From Comamonadaceae bacterium (GTDB lineage: Bacteria > Pseudomonadota > Gammaproteobacteria > Burkholderiales > Burkholderiaceae_C), in assembly GCA_947452785.1 (NCBI GenBank), contig CANGDZ010000006.1:1-64000 (forward strand): a stretch of DNA of 64,000 bases, in the 5' to 3' direction. Every line of letters begins with the position of its first letter. Within the stretch, counting starts at the first letter, position 1. This document shows positions 45,954 to 56,277 of the stretch, piece after piece. The position numbers and the translations under genes were made by a program. The notes beneath the pieces are model-generated. The model had not been told where the DNA came from. It did not search any database and saw only the letters and a program-made list of their open reading frames with translations.

Positions 45954-47077
45954 AAGATCGTTTCTATCTCACTTTTGAAGAAAGTTTTCGGGGGACTCGG
46001 GAATTGATCATGGAACGACTTCGGGTGTACGACGACTTTCTCTTGCCTTTGCAAAACACGCATCGCGGGAGTGCCGTCGTGGACCTCGGTTGCGGGCGCG
46101 GCGAGTGGATCGAAAAAATGCTGGCCATGGGGTTCGCTGCACACGGCGTTGACCTTGACAAAGGGATGCTGCAAAGCTGCCAAGAAAAAAAATTCGACGT
46201 TCACCAAGGTGAGGCGCTGGCTTATCTGTGTAATTTGCCCGACAACAGCCAAGCAATTGTTTCGGCATTCCATTTGGTTGAACATATTCCGTTCGATCAA
46301 CTCCAGCAGTTGATGGGTCAAGCGATGAGGGTTTTGATGCCAGCGGGCTTGCTCATCATGGAAACCCCAAACCCTGAAAACTTGGTCGTTGCCACGCGCA
46401 ACTTCTACCTGGATCCAACGCATCAACGACCGCTGCCTCCGGAATTACTGACGTTTTTGCCTCGACTTGCTGGTTATGAACGGACCAAACTGGTGCGACT
46501 GCAGGAGGCGTCGGATTTGCGCAATAAGGCCGCACCCACGCTGGCCGATGTGATCGGCGGTGCCAGTCCAGACTATGCCGTCATTGCGCAAAAAAGCGGC
46601 CCCACAGCCGATGTCTTGGCGTTGACACCTGCGTTCGCCAAAGAATATGGACTGTCCTTACAAACACTGATAGAGCGATACGACCACACATCACAAACTC
46701 AGTTCAAGTCGATGCAGACGCAGGTTCTAACGCTCGCCACGCAATTGGCTCAAACGACCCAACTGGCCGAACAAGCCGCTGCAAGAGCGCAGTGGGCCAT
46801 TGCAGCGGTTCACAATGCACAGGCGCAAACTTTATCTGGGCGCCTGACCGCGCCATGGCGCTGGCTCAAGCTGCAAAGCCAAAGAGTGGCGGAGCAGGGA
46901 GTCACAAGTCGCATCAAGGCCTTGATTAAAAAGGTGTTGCGAGTGGCTGGGGTGTTGGGTTTTATGCAAAAAATAGCGGGATCAACGAGCGTCGTGAAGG
47001 CTCCCGTATTGACGCCTCGCGCTAAGGAAATTCGTGCTGATCTGAAAAAAGGTTTGGCCGAATCGGGAGATGCATGA
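45950..47077 (+). CDS. Chain-end methyltransferase with coiled coil (WbdD-like)
   Basis: A 375-residue protein overlapping wzt by 4 bp. Residues ~25-200 are a class I SAM methyltransferase (VVDLGCGRGEW; AFHLVEHIP; METPNPEN). Residues ~225-290 are Gln/Ala-rich and predicted coiled coil (QTQVLTLATQLAQTTQLAEQ); the C-terminus is basic. WbdD of E. coli O8/O9a caps the polymer end and sets chain length by its coiled coil; the kinase domain of the longer O9a enzyme is absent here, so simple O-methylation is the likely cap (inference). Confidence 0.82.
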   Translation: MKDRFYLTFEESFRGTRELIMERLRVYDDFLLPLQNTHRGSAVVDLGCGRGEWIEKMLAMGFAAHGVDLDKGMLQSCQEKKFDVHQGEALAYLCNLPDNSQAIVSAFHLVEHIPFDQLQQLMGQAMRVLMPAGLLIMETPNPENLVVATRNFYLDPTHQRPLPPELLTFLPRLAGYERTKLVRLQEASDLRNKAAPTLADVIGGASPDYAVIAQKSGPTADVLALTPAFAKEYGLSLQTLIERYDHTSQTQFKSMQTQVLTLATQLAQTTQLAEQAAARAQWAIAAVHNAQAQTLSGRLTAPWRWLKLQSQRVAEQGVTSRIKALIKKVLRVAGVLGFMQKIAGSTSVVKAPVLTPRAKEIRADLKKGLAESGDA

Positions 47078-50000
47078 TGCGTATCGTGATTGATATGCAG
47101 GGCGCCCAGACAGCAAGTCGCTTCAGAGGCATCGGCCGTTACACCATGGCGATAGCTCAAGCCATTGCGCGCAACCGCGGCACTCACGAGGTGATTCTTG
47201 TGCTCAATGGCTTGTTTGACCAGAGCATTGAACCCCTGCGCCGTGCATTTACTGATTTACTCCCGGCGCAAAACATTCTGGTATGGCAGGCGCCCGGACC
47301 CGTCAATGTCAGTGATCCAGCGAACTTGTGGCGAGAAGAAGTGGCAGAGCAGCTCAGAGAGGCTTTTCTGGCCAGCTTGCAGCCAGATGTGGTGTACCTG
47401 AGCAGCCTGTTTGAGGGTTTTGTCGACGACGCCATCACCAGTGTTCACCGGTTTGATTCGCAAGCGCTGGTTTGCACAACGGTTTATGACTTCATCCCCT
47501 TGCTCAATCCTGAGCAATATCTTGCGCCCAACCCCATCTATGCCCGCTATTACGAGAAAAAAATAAGTGAAATGAAGAAGGCAGATTTGTTTCTTGCCAT
47601 TTCTCAATCATCCCGACGCGAAGCGATCGAGTACCTCGGAATTAAGCCTGAGAGCGTGGTCAGTATCGCGGCCGCGTGCGACGAGAGCTTTGCCTCCATC
47701 AGCGTGGAAGAAACCACGCGCCAGGCCTTGCTCGGAAAATGGGGCATTACGCGCCCCTTCATCCTTTATACCGGAGGGGCTGATCATCGAAAGAATCTGT
47801 CCCGATTGATCCAGTCCTTTACCGCGTTGCCGCACGAAATTCGCACCACACATCAACTGGTGTTTGCGGGCAAACTGTCCAGTGTCGAAATTGCACATCT
47901 GGAAAATACGGCGGCCACCCATGGCTTGCCGTTGGCAGATCTGCGTTTGACGGGCTTTGTGACCGACGATGAGTTGGTCGCGGCCTATAACCTTTGCCGC
48001 TTGTTCATCTTCCCCTCTTGGCATGAAGGCTTTGGCTTACCCCCTTTAGAGGCCATGTCCTGCGGCGCAGCCGTGATCACCTCCAATACCAGTAGTCTGC
48101 CGGAGGTCATGGGCATGGAGGCCGCCTTGTTTGATCCGTTCAGTGTCGAAGCCATCACGGCAAAGATGCAGCAGGCTCTGACCGATGAAGTTTTTCGCGG
48201 CCAACTGGTTGCAAACGGTCGCCGACAAGCCCGAAAATTTTCTTGGGATGCTTCTGCCCGTATCGCGATCAAGACGTTCGAGCGCAGCCATCGCCAGCGA
48301 CAAGAAACTGCACTCGCTATGCGACCCTGGAGAGAAGTCGGGACAGCGCATTACACCCGGCTACTCCAAGCGCTGACTTCAATGCTGCTGGCGCACAGGG
48401 TTTCAGATGACGGCAATCTTTCAATTTTGGCGTCCTGCATGGCACACAACGAAGAGATTGCGCAATCTCTTAGCCGTAGCGGTTTGCTGCCCACTACTTT
48501 GCTTTGGCGCATAGAAGGGCCTTTTGACAGCAGTTACAGCCTGGCACTGGTCAACCGCGAATTTGCCCGAGGTCTTGAGAAAATAGGGCACCAAGTGGCG
48601 TTGCACTCCTCCGAAGGCCCGGGGGATTTCCAGGCCAACGGCCAATTCTTGTTGGCCAACCCGGACTTGGCGGTGATGCATCAGCGCGTTGCGGGCATGC
48701 CATCTTCGAAGGCAGACATCGTTAGCCGATTCATGTACCCCCCGCGAGTCGAGGACATGGACAGCCGTTTCAATGCCTTGCATTGCTATGGCTGGGAGGA
48801 AAGCCAGTTCCCTGCACCTTGGGTCGACGCTTTTAATTTGCATTTGCAAGGCATCACCGTGATGTCTTCCCATGTCGCCAAACTGTTGATCGACAGCGGC
48901 GTCCATGTGCCTATCGCAGTCACGGGGCTGGGCGTAGACCATTGGGAGCGAATTGCCCCTGATGCTGACTTTCGGCTTCAAGCCAAATCATTTCGATTCC
49001 TGCACGTCTCATCCTGCTTTCCGCGCAAAGGCGTCAAAGCCATGCTGCGTGCCTATGCCCAGGCTTTTCGGGCGCACGATGATGTGACGCTGATCATCAA
49101 AACCTTTGAAAATCCCCATAACGAAATACATCAATGGCTGAAAGAGGTCCAAGAGGGTGATGCAAATTTCCCGGACGTTCAAATTTTGGAAGCTGACTAC
49201 AGCGACTCCCAGCTCAAGGCGTTGTATCAGCAATGCCACACATTGGTAGCACCCAGCAAAGCTGAAGGTTTTGGATTGCCCTTGGCTGAGGCAATGCTGG
49301 AGGGTATGGCCGTCATCACCACAGGCTGGAGTGGGCAAATTGATTTCTGCACGAGTGATACAGCATGGCTGGTGGACTATGCGTTCGTTCGCGCCCAAAG
49401 TCACTTCCAATTGGCTGACTCCGTCTGGGCTGAGCCTGACACGCATCACCTTGCTCGGACACTGCGTGAAGTACATGACGCCCCTGAAAGTCAGCGGCGC
49501 CAACGTGCCCAAGCCGGGCGAAACCTGCTGCTGTCCCATTTCACTTGGGCTCAAGTGGCAGAGCGGTCCGTGCAAGCGATTCGCAGCTGGGCGGTACAAG
49601 GCGCGAGAGTGCCCCCCCGAATCGGATGGATCACCAGCTGGAACACCCGCTGTGGTATTGCCAGTTATTCTGAGCATTTATTGCGCGAGATGTCGCCAGA
49701 CATCCAGATCTTGGCCAGCCACGCAAACCCACTTACCCGGGACGACGATGATCGAGTGATCCGCTGCTGGCAACAAGGGGATATAGACACCTTGGGCGAA
49801 TTGTCCCTTGCTGTCGAGACCGCCGGAGTTGACACGCTGGTTGTTCAGTTCAATTACGGCTTCTTCGATTTGCCCAAGCTGGCGTCATTCTTGGATGCGC
49901 AAGTGTCTGCCGGACGCACCGTGGTGGTTGAGATGCACTCCACCACTGATCCTGCGCAAGTGAGTTACAAAAAGCTTGCCGATCTTGTGCCTGCACTGGC

Positions 50001-50730
50001 GCGCTGCAGTCGAGTGCTCGCACACAGTCTCGCTGACATGAATCGCCTCAAAAACCAGGGGTTGGTGGACAATGTCAGTCTGTTTCCACATGGAATTCTG
50101 GACTATCAAACCCAGGCGCCTCCCATCAGGCCCGACGGTCAGTTTGTGGTGGCGTCTTACGGTTACTTTTTGCCTCATAAAGGCCTGCTGGAACTGATTG
50201 ACGCGGTCCTTCTTTTGCGGGCTCAGGGCGTATCCATCCTGCTGAAAATGGTTAATTCAGAATATCCCGCACCTCAATCGGCAGACGTCATTGAACAGGC
50301 GAAAACAAAAATTAGTGCAGCCCAAGCTCAAGACACCATTGAGTTGATCACGGAATATCTGGATGACGACGAAAGCCTGAGGCTACTCAGCGCTGCAAAC
50401 CTCATTGTCTTTCCGTATCAAGAAACAGGAGAATCCGCCAGTGGGGCCGTTCGATATGGCCTTGCCAGCGGTCGTCCCGTGGTCGTGACACCACTGAGTA
50501 TCTTTGACGATGTACGAGAAGCTGTTTATGAGCTGCCTGGAACCGCGCCTGAACATATTGCACAAGGAATTCGAGCACTGATAAAAAGGATCGAACATAC
50601 CCAGTCCGAAATGTCGGAAAAGTCCAAAGCGGTCGCCCAGTGGTGTTTCGAACATCGCCATTCTAGTTTGGCTAAGCGGATGACGAACATGCTGACGGCC
50701 TTGCATGGACAATACAGGGTTTGCGGTTGA
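47074..50730 (+). CDS. Three-domain GT4 glycosyltransferase (WbdA-like polymerase)
   Basis: A 1218-residue cytoplasmic protein with three GT-B/GT4 units. Unit 1 (about 1-410) has [28 protein letters not shown] and [14 protein letters not shown]. Unit 2 (about 445-840) has [14 protein letters not shown] and [14 protein letters not shown]. Unit 3 (about 850-1218) has [16 protein letters not shown] and [19 protein letters not shown]; here the second Glu of the usual E-x7-E motif is a Tyr. It overlaps the methyltransferase by 4 bp. Multi-domain WbdA-type enzymes build repeating homopolymers with several linkages, so this is the likely chain polymerase. Confidence 0.88.
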   Translation: MMRIVIDMQGAQTASRFRGIGRYTMAIAQAIARNRGTHEVILVLNGLFDQSIEPLRRAFTDLLPAQNILVWQAPGPVNVSDPANLWREEVAEQLREAFLASLQPDVVYLSSLFEGFVDDAITSVHRFDSQALVCTTVYDFIPLLNPEQYLAPNPIYARYYEKKISEMKKADLFLAISQSSRREAIEYLGIKPESVVSIAAACDESFASISVEETTRQALLGKWGITRPFILYTGGADHRKNLSRLIQSFTALPHEIRTTHQLVFAGKLSSVEIAHLENTAATHGLPLADLRLTGFVTDDELVAAYNLCRLFIFPSWHEGFGLPPLEAMSCGAAVITSNTSSLPEVMGMEAALFDPFSVEAITAKMQQALTDEVFRGQLVANGRRQARKFSWDASARIAIKTFERSHRQRQETALAMRPWREVGTAHYTRLLQALTSMLLAHRVSDDGNLSILASCMAHNEEIAQSLSRSGLLPTTLLWRIEGPFDSSYSLALVNREFARGLEKIGHQVALHSSEGPGDFQANGQFLLANPDLAVMHQRVAGMPSSKADIVSRFMYPPRVEDMDSRFNALHCYGWEESQFPAPWVDAFNLHLQGITVMSSHVAKLLIDSGVHVPIAVTGLGVDHWERIAPDADFRLQAKSFRFLHVSSCFPRKGVKAMLRAYAQAFRAHDDVTLIIKTFENPHNEIHQWLKEVQEGDANFPDVQILEADYSDSQLKALYQQCHTLVAPSKAEGFGLPLAEAMLEGMAVITTGWSGQIDFCTSDTAWLVDYAFVRAQSHFQLADSVWAEPDTHHLARTLREVHDAPESQRRQRAQAGRNLLLSHFTWAQVAERSVQAIRSWAVQGARVPPRIGWITSWNTRCGIASYSEHLLREMSPDIQILASHANPLTRDDDDRVIRCWQQGDIDTLGELSLAVETAGVDTLVVQFNYGFFDLPKLASFLDAQVSAGRTVVVEMHSTTDPAQVSYKKLADLVPALARCSRVLAHSLADMNRLKNQGLVDNVSLFPHGILDYQTQAPPIRPDGQFVVASYGYFLPHKGLLELIDAVLLLRAQGVSILLKMVNSEYPAPQSADVIEQAKTKISAAQAQDTIELITEYLDDDESLRLLSAANLIVFPYQETGESASGAVRYGLASGRPVVVTPLSIFDDVREAVYELPGTAPEHIAQGIRALIKRIEHTQSEMSEKSKAVAQWCFEHRHSSLAKRMTNMLTALHGQYRVCG

Positions 50731-50773
50731 CATCCGCCCTGACGCAGTCATTCCTATACCTATTTGCATTTTC

Positions 50774-51808
50774 ATGAAAACAGCCATCATCACAGGGATC
50801 ACAGGGCAGGACGGCGCTTACTTGAGCCAACTGTTGCTCGGGAAAGGCTACCGCGTCTATGGCACCTACCGCCAATCCAACGAGGTCAATTTTTGGCGTC
50901 TCCAAGAACTGGGCATTCAAAAGCATCCGCATCTGCACCTGGTTGAATACGACCTGACCGACCCAGAAGCCAGCATTGCCTTGTTGCAAAAAGTCCAGCC
51001 TGACGAGATTTACAACCTTGCAGCTCAGAGCTTTGTGGGGGGTAGTTTTGCGCAACCCAGCGTGACAGCACAGGTCACAGGGCTTGGCGCTCTCAACCTA
51101 CTGGAAGCGATTCGGGTCGTGAACGGAAAAATCCGCTTTTACCAAGCCAGCACTTCCGAAATGTTCGGTATTGCACAAGCTGTTCCTCAAGTGGAGGAGA
51201 CGTCTTTTCACCCGCGCAGCCCCTATGGTGTGGCGAAGCTTTATGCGCATTGGATGACCGTTAGCTACCGTGAAAATTATCATATTTTTGGAAGCAGCGG
51301 CATCTTGTTTAACCACGAAAGTCCGTTGCGTGGTCGAGAGTTTGTGACCCGAAAAATCACGGACAGTGTTGCGAAAATTCAACTCGGCCAATTGGACTGT
51401 GTTGAATTGGGCAATCTGAATGCCACGCGTGATTGGGGATTCGCCAAGGAATACGTTGAAGGCATGTGGCGCATGCTGCAAGCCGATGAGCCCGACACCT
51501 TTGTGCTGGCGACCCATCGTACCGAAACTGTACGGGATTTTGTGCGCATGGCGTTCAAGGGTGCCGGCATCACGGTGGACTTCAATGGTTCAGCTGAGAA
51601 CGAAACGGCCATAGATACAGCCACGGGGAAAACCGTCATGCGCGTCAACCCCAAGTTCTACCGCCCGGCCGAAGTGGAGTTGCTGGTTGGTAACCCCGCT
51701 AAAGCCAAAGCCAAACTGGGCTGGGAGCCAACAACAACCCTTGAGCAAATCTGTCAGATGATGGTTGAGGCCGATTTGCGACGCAATCAATCTGGGTTTT
51801 CCAATTAA
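50774..51808 (+). CDS. gmd: GDP-mannose 4,6-dehydratase
   Basis: A 344-residue SDR-type nucleotide-sugar enzyme that turns GDP-mannose into GDP-4-keto-6-deoxymannose. Diagnostic stretches: [14 protein letters not shown] (NADP-binding), [20 protein letters not shown] with the catalytic Thr/Ser and Glu, [10 protein letters not shown] (YxxxK), and FNHESPLRG. The start at 50774 removes a non-homologous 23-residue leader. No reductase gene (rmd, or fcl for fucose) is adjacent, so the final sugar may be D-rhamnose, or another 6-deoxyhexose made by an enzyme elsewhere. Confidence 0.95.
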   Translation: MKTAIITGITGQDGAYLSQLLLGKGYRVYGTYRQSNEVNFWRLQELGIQKHPHLHLVEYDLTDPEASIALLQKVQPDEIYNLAAQSFVGGSFAQPSVTAQVTGLGALNLLEAIRVVNGKIRFYQASTSEMFGIAQAVPQVEETSFHPRSPYGVAKLYAHWMTVSYRENYHIFGSSGILFNHESPLRGREFVTRKITDSVAKIQLGQLDCVELGNLNATRDWGFAKEYVEGMWRMLQADEPDTFVLATHRTETVRDFVRMAFKGAGITVDFNGSAENETAIDTATGKTVMRVNPKFYRPAEVELLVGNPAKAKAKLGWEPTTTLEQICQMMVEADLRRNQSGFSN

Positions 51809-51824
51809 TCCCCAGGTGATTTGA

Positions 51825-52964
51825 ATGCTAAAAATCGGATTTAACGCCGTCCCTTTGCTTTCCCCGCTGACCGGGATTGGGCAATACGCCAAGCACCTGC
51901 TTGAGTGTTTAGAAGACATGCCCGACATCGATGTGCAAAAATTTTATGCAACGGGCTGGAGTCAGGGGATACGTCAAAACGCGACGCCTCTGATGAGCAA
52001 AGGCATTAAGTCGATCGTATCTAAGTTGATTCCCAACTCCTATGACCTGTCTAGGCGGTTGCAACAACGCTACTTCACCTTAGGCGTGAAGTCCTTCAAA
52101 CCGGCTCTTTATCACGAACCCAATTTCTTGGCGTATCAATTTGAGGGGCCCACAGTCATCTCTGTCCACGACCTTTCTTGGATTCGATACCCTGAGCTGC
52201 ACCCTGTCCAGCGCGTTCGCGCAATGAACAAATACTTTGAACCCGGCCTGAGGCGAGCAAGCCGCGTCCTGACAGATTCTGTGTTTGTGAAACAAGAGCT
52301 CACCGAAGTTTTTGGCGTAAACCCTGAAATCATCCATCCTGTGTACCTCGGCGTGGACTCGTTATTTTGTCCTTGTGATGAAGTTCAAACGCGCAGCACC
52401 TTGACCGAGCTAGGGTTGCAGCACGGTCAATACCTTCTGGCGGTAGGAACGCTTGAGCCCCGAAAAAACCTCGAGCTAGCTTTGCGTGCGTTCATGGCGC
52501 TGCCTGCTGCATGCCGAAAACAACACCCACTGGTGTTGGTGGGCATGAAAGGCTGGCATACGAGCGCGTTGGAGCAGCAGTTGGCCCCACTCGTCAGTGC
52601 GGGTGAAGTTCGCCAGCTGGGCTACTTGTCACGGGAAGATCTGGCCAAAGTCATTGCCGGCGCCAATGTTCTGGTCTATCCTTCGGTCTACGAAGGGTTC
52701 GGCCTGCCCCCCTTGGAGGCCATGGCCTGCGGTGTCCCTGTGATTGCTTCCAACAGCTCATCCATTCCTGAGGTGGTTGGCGGCACGGGCATACTGATCG
52801 ATCCACAAGACCAAGAGCAACTCACGCAAGCCATGCTGACCATGACCCAGGCGCCTGAAATCCGTCACAGGATGGCTGGTCAAGCACTTGAGCGCAGTCG
52901 AATCTTCAGTTGGGGCCAGTGCGCCAGTGAAACCGTCAACGTTTACCGGGCCGCCATCACATGA
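51825..52964 (+). CDS. GT4 glycosyltransferase
   Basis: A 379-residue GT-B enzyme. [17 protein letters not shown] near the N-terminus, [20 protein letters not shown] in the linker, and [15 protein letters not shown] with the intact E-x7-E motif in the donor domain. It resembles mannosyltransferases of the WbdB/WbdC/WbpX group, which add adaptor or repeat sugars from GDP-mannose or GDP-rhamnose; the acceptor is not determinable. It overlaps the next gene by 4 bp. Confidence 0.88.
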   Translation: MLKIGFNAVPLLSPLTGIGQYAKHLLECLEDMPDIDVQKFYATGWSQGIRQNATPLMSKGIKSIVSKLIPNSYDLSRRLQQRYFTLGVKSFKPALYHEPNFLAYQFEGPTVISVHDLSWIRYPELHPVQRVRAMNKYFEPGLRRASRVLTDSVFVKQELTEVFGVNPEIIHPVYLGVDSLFCPCDEVQTRSTLTELGLQHGQYLLAVGTLEPRKNLELALRAFMALPAACRKQHPLVLVGMKGWHTSALEQQLAPLVSAGEVRQLGYLSREDLAKVIAGANVLVYPSVYEGFGLPPLEAMACGVPVIASNSSSIPEVVGGTGILIDPQDQEQLTQAMLTMTQAPEIRHRMAGQALERSRIFSWGQCASETVNVYRAAIT

Positions 52965-54115
52965 AAGTTGCAATCGTTCATGATTGGCTGGTCACTTACG
53001 GCGGCTCTGAGCGGGTGCTTGCGCAAATGCTGGCGTGTTTTCCGCAGGCGGACGTGTTCACGCTGGTGGATTTCCTGAGCGAAACAGATCGTGGTTTTCT
53101 GCAAGGCAAAACCAGTACCACCAGCTTCATTCAACGCCTGCCGGGTGCGCGTAAGCACTATCGCAATTACCTGCCTCTCATGCCACTGGCGATTGAGCAG
53201 TTTGACCTTTCGGGTTACGACCTGGTCATCAGTAGTTCGCATGCCGTGGCCAAAGGCGTGCTCGTCAGCCCCGACCAGTTGCATGTGTGCATGTGCTACA
53301 CCCCTATACGCTACGCATGGGACATGCAATACCAGTACCTGCAAGAAGCCGGTTTACAACGCGGCCTTAAAAGCTGGTTGGTCAAATGGTTGCTCCACAA
53401 GTTGCGGGTGTGGGACGCGCGAACTGCCAATGGCGTTGACCAATTCATCGCCATCTCGCACTATATAGGTCGGCGCATCACAAAAGCTTACCGACGCGAC
53501 TCGGTCGTCATTTACCCCCCAGTTGACCTATCTAGCTTTGAGCTCCAGCCCGTCAAATCAGACTATTACTTCACGGCCTCTCGCCAAGTTCCCTACAAAA
53601 AAATTCCGCTGATCATTGAAGCCTTCAACCGCATGCCCGACAAACGATTGGTGGTCATGGGCGATGGACCGGATTTTGAAAAATGCAGGGCCTTGGCCGG
53701 AGCCAACGTCCAACTGCTGGGGCATCAACCCACCCAAGTGCTCAAAGAGCATTTGCAACAGGCCAAAGCATTTGTATTTGCAGCCGAAGAAGACTTTGGC
53801 ATTGCGCCGCTAGAGGCCCAAGCTTGTGGCACCCCAGTCATTGCCTTTGGCAAAGGCGGCGCACTCGAAACCCTTCGCGGATTGCAGCACATGGAGCCCA
53901 CGGGCGTTTTTTTTGAAGAACAAACACCCGAGGCCATCATGGCGGCGGTGAAGGCTTTTGAACTTCATCAAGCCCAAATCAAGCCCGAAATTTGCCGTCT
54001 CAATGCCGAGCGTTTTTCGCAAGAACGATTCCGGCAGGAGTTCAAAAATTTGGTAGATCTCAAGTATTCCCAATTTGTCCAGCTGAAAAATCATGGCCCC
54101 CATTCAGCTGCCTGA
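52961..54115 (+). CDS. GT4 glycosyltransferase (WbaZ-like)
   Basis: A 384-residue GT-B enzyme starting [20 protein letters not shown], with YTPIRYAWDMQYQYL and FVFAAEEDFGIAPLEAQACG. These are hallmarks of the WbaZ/WbdB mannosyltransferase group. It probably adds an early mannose or rhamnose to the lipid-linked primer. Translationally coupled to the gene before it and overlapping the WbaP start by 23 bases. Confidence 0.88.
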   Translation: MKVAIVHDWLVTYGGSERVLAQMLACFPQADVFTLVDFLSETDRGFLQGKTSTTSFIQRLPGARKHYRNYLPLMPLAIEQFDLSGYDLVISSSHAVAKGVLVSPDQLHVCMCYTPIRYAWDMQYQYLQEAGLQRGLKSWLVKWLLHKLRVWDARTANGVDQFIAISHYIGRRITKAYRRDSVVIYPPVDLSSFELQPVKSDYYFTASRQVPYKKIPLIIEAFNRMPDKRLVVMGDGPDFEKCRALAGANVQLLGHQPTQVLKEHLQQAKAFVFAAEEDFGIAPLEAQACGTPVIAFGKGGALETLRGLQHMEPTGVFFEEQTPEAIMAAVKAFELHQAQIKPEICRLNAERFSQERFRQEFKNLVDLKYSQFVQLKNHGPHSAA

Positions 54116-55565
54116 TCCACTGAGGACACCTCGTGCCCATTGGATAAGGCTGTCCAAGTTCGCCCTGTTGCTCAGCGATGCAGCCGCGTTGGGCTTGAGC
54201 GGCTTATTGGCATCACTCTTGGCACCTGGGGTCGATGCTGAGTTAAAAAATTGGCTTCAAACTCAAGACATCATGAGGTTCTATGTCTGGGTGGGGGTGT
54301 GTTTTGTGGGTTTGTTGATGTTTCTGGCGCGGTTCAGACACTACAGCGACCGAAAGCCCTTCTGGACTGAGTTGCAAGAAGTGCTCAGAGTGGTGTTCCT
54401 GATGGCCTTACTCGATTTGGCACTGGTCGCCTTTGCAAAATGGAATGCTTCACGCCTTTGGTGGGCCTTCACGTGGGCTTTGGCCGCTGTGATGTTGCCG
54501 TTGCTGCGCTATGCCGTGCGAAAGACATTAGCCCGGTTCGGGTTGTGGTTGAGACCGACGGTGCTAGTAGGCTCTGGGCCTAATGCGCATGAAGCCTTGG
54601 CCGCTTTGCACAGTGAGCCTGAAATGGGGTTCAACGTGGTGGGGTTTGTTGACGTTGTCACGAGCAACTTGGGAGCAAGAGCCGATCAAAGTCTTGATTC
54701 TGTGAACTTGCCCGTTTTGTCGATGGATCAATTCAGAAGTTGGGCCCAAGTGCCCGGGGTACAGGTGGTGATTGCTTTGGAGCACGCCCAAAATGCCGCA
54801 CGCGAGAAGTGGCTGCGACGTTTGACACGTTGGGGCGTCGAGGACATCAGCGTCATTCCCGCCATGAGAGGCGTGCCGCTTTACGGCACAGATATTTCTT
54901 ACTTTTTTTCGCATGAAGTGGCGATGCTGAAATTGCGCAACAACTTGCGCTACTGGCCGGCTCGTGTACTCAAGCGTGTGTTTGACCTGGGGGCCTCGTT
55001 GGTCTTGTTGGCCCTGGGTTGGCCGTTGTTTTTGTATTTGGCATGGCGCATACGTCTTGATGGCGGCCCAGCCATTTATGCGCACAAGCGCGTGGGCCAG
55101 GGCGGTAAGTTGTTTGACTGTTATAAATTCAGATCCATGGCCGTTGACGCTGAAGAGCAACTGCGCGAATTACTGGCATCAGACCCTGCTTTGCGAGGGG
55201 AGTGGGAAAAAGAATATAAGCTCAAAGATGATCCGCGGGTCAGCGCAGTTGGCCATTTTTTACGCCGAACCAGCCTGGACGAACTGCCCCAATTGTTCAA
55301 TGTCATGAAGGGGCAAATGAGTTTGGTCGGCCCTCGTCCAGTGGTCACATCTGAGTTGGCTCGATACGGCGATGATGTCGATTACTTTTTGATGGTGCGC
55401 CCAGGCATGACTGGACTTTGGCAAGTCAGTGGACGTAACGATGTAGGCTATGACGTGCGCGTGTACCTGGACACTTGGTATGTGAAAAACTGGTCCATGT
55501 GGTACGACATTGCCATTTTGTTTAAGACCGTTCGGGTGGTGCTGGGTCGGCATGGGGCGTATTGA
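54093..55565 (+). CDS. wbaP: Undecaprenyl-phosphate sugar phosphotransferase (WbaP/WcaJ type)
   Basis: A 490-residue polyprenyl-glycosylphosphotransferase. Four membrane helices near the N-terminus (about 15-145) precede a Rossmann-like CoA-binding domain (VLVGSGPNAHEALAAL) and a C-terminal catalytic domain with a re-entrant helix (LKRVFDLGASLVLLALGW), HKRVGQGGKLFDCYKFRSM, RRTSLDELPQL and GPRPVVTSEL. It starts chain synthesis by moving Gal-1-P or Glc-1-P to undecaprenyl phosphate. Start ATG 54093 overlaps the upstream gene and lacks a clear ribosome-binding site, so a start a few codons later is possible. Confidence 0.92.
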   Translation: MAPIQLPDPLRTPRAHWIRLSKFALLLSDAAALGLSGLLASLLAPGVDAELKNWLQTQDIMRFYVWVGVCFVGLLMFLARFRHYSDRKPFWTELQEVLRVVFLMALLDLALVAFAKWNASRLWWAFTWALAAVMLPLLRYAVRKTLARFGLWLRPTVLVGSGPNAHEALAALHSEPEMGFNVVGFVDVVTSNLGARADQSLDSVNLPVLSMDQFRSWAQVPGVQVVIALEHAQNAAREKWLRRLTRWGVEDISVIPAMRGVPLYGTDISYFFSHEVAMLKLRNNLRYWPARVLKRVFDLGASLVLLALGWPLFLYLAWRIRLDGGPAIYAHKRVGQGGKLFDCYKFRSMAVDAEEQLRELLASDPALRGEWEKEYKLKDDPRVSAVGHFLRRTSLDELPQLFNVMKGQMSLVGPRPVVTSELARYGDDVDYFLMVRPGMTGLWQVSGRNDVGYDVRVYLDTWYVKNWSMWYDIAILFKTVRVVLGRHGAY

Positions 55566-55596
55566 CTCAAGGCGCATCAGCGCACCTTTTTTGTGA

Positions 55597-56277
55597 TCAA
55601 TCCAACCCGGCCCATTGCCGCATCGACGCCATTTGGGTGACCATCAGTTTACCCTTGGTTTTTTTGACGATGTGCTCCTTCGTCAGCAAGCTCATTGTTC
55701 TCGACACCGTCTCGCGCGTTGTGTTCACCATCGACGCCAATTCTTTTTGCTTAGGCATGTCAAACCCCAACACATCGCTGGATGCTTGGCGGCTGTGCAA
55801 CTCCACTAGCATGGCGCAAATGCGTTGCGTGGCCGAGGGCATGGCCAGCACGCTTTGGTGCTGAGTCAAGCGTCGAACCATGCCCGTCAAATGTCGAAAC
55901 ATTGCAGTCGAAGACTCCGGCGTTTCGGTGAAGCACTGCATCAAAACACCCTTCGGAATGATGGCCACATCGGCTGTTGTGAGCGCCATGATGTCGGCCG
56001 ATCGGGGCTCACCATCAATGACTCCCAGCTCGCCAAAGACCACCGGGCCCTTGAGCAGATTCAGGCCAATCTCTTGGCCGTCTCGGCTCACTTCGTAAAC
56101 CTGAAGTTGACCACGTATCAAAATAAACAGACCGTTGGAGGGGTCTCCTTTGTTGCACAAGGTGTCTTCATTCAGCAGCGTTTTATAGATACAGCTTTTG
56201 GAGAGGACGCTGAAAGAAGCATCGCTCAAATCCCGGAACAAAGGAAGTAGCCGCACTTGCAAAGGCAAGGTTTTCAT
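55597..56277 (-). CDS. CRP/FNR-family transcriptional regulator
   Basis: A 226-residue regulator. Residues ~15-130 form a cyclic-nucleotide-binding barrel (GLFILIRGQLQVYEVSRDG; GPVVFGELGVIDGEPRSADIMA, the phosphate-binding cassette-like stretch with GEL and RSA). The C-terminal helix-turn-helix is PKQKELASMVNTTRETVSR. Arg-Glu...Arg of the recognition helix match the residues of E. coli CRP (R180, E181, R185) that read TGTGA half-sites. No FNR-type N-terminal cysteines. The start overlaps the cyclase stop by 4 bp, so it is co-expressed with its likely cAMP source. Confidence 0.9.
   Translation of the reverse strand: MKTLPLQVRLLPLFRDLSDASFSVLSKSCIYKTLLNEDTLCNKGDPSNGLFILIRGQLQVYEVSRDGQEIGLNLLKGPVVFGELGVIDGEPRSADIMALTTADVAIIPKGVLMQCFTETPESSTAMFRHLTGMVRRLTQHQSVLAMPSATQRICAMLVELHSRQASSDVLGFDMPKQKELASMVNTTRETVSRTMSLLTKEHIVKKTKGKLMVTQMASMRQWAGLD

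Noticed and set aside
55560-55597. A terminator between the convergent wbaP and crp genes.
   Set aside because: The 31-base gap has no stem followed by a T-run; only short T stretches are present.
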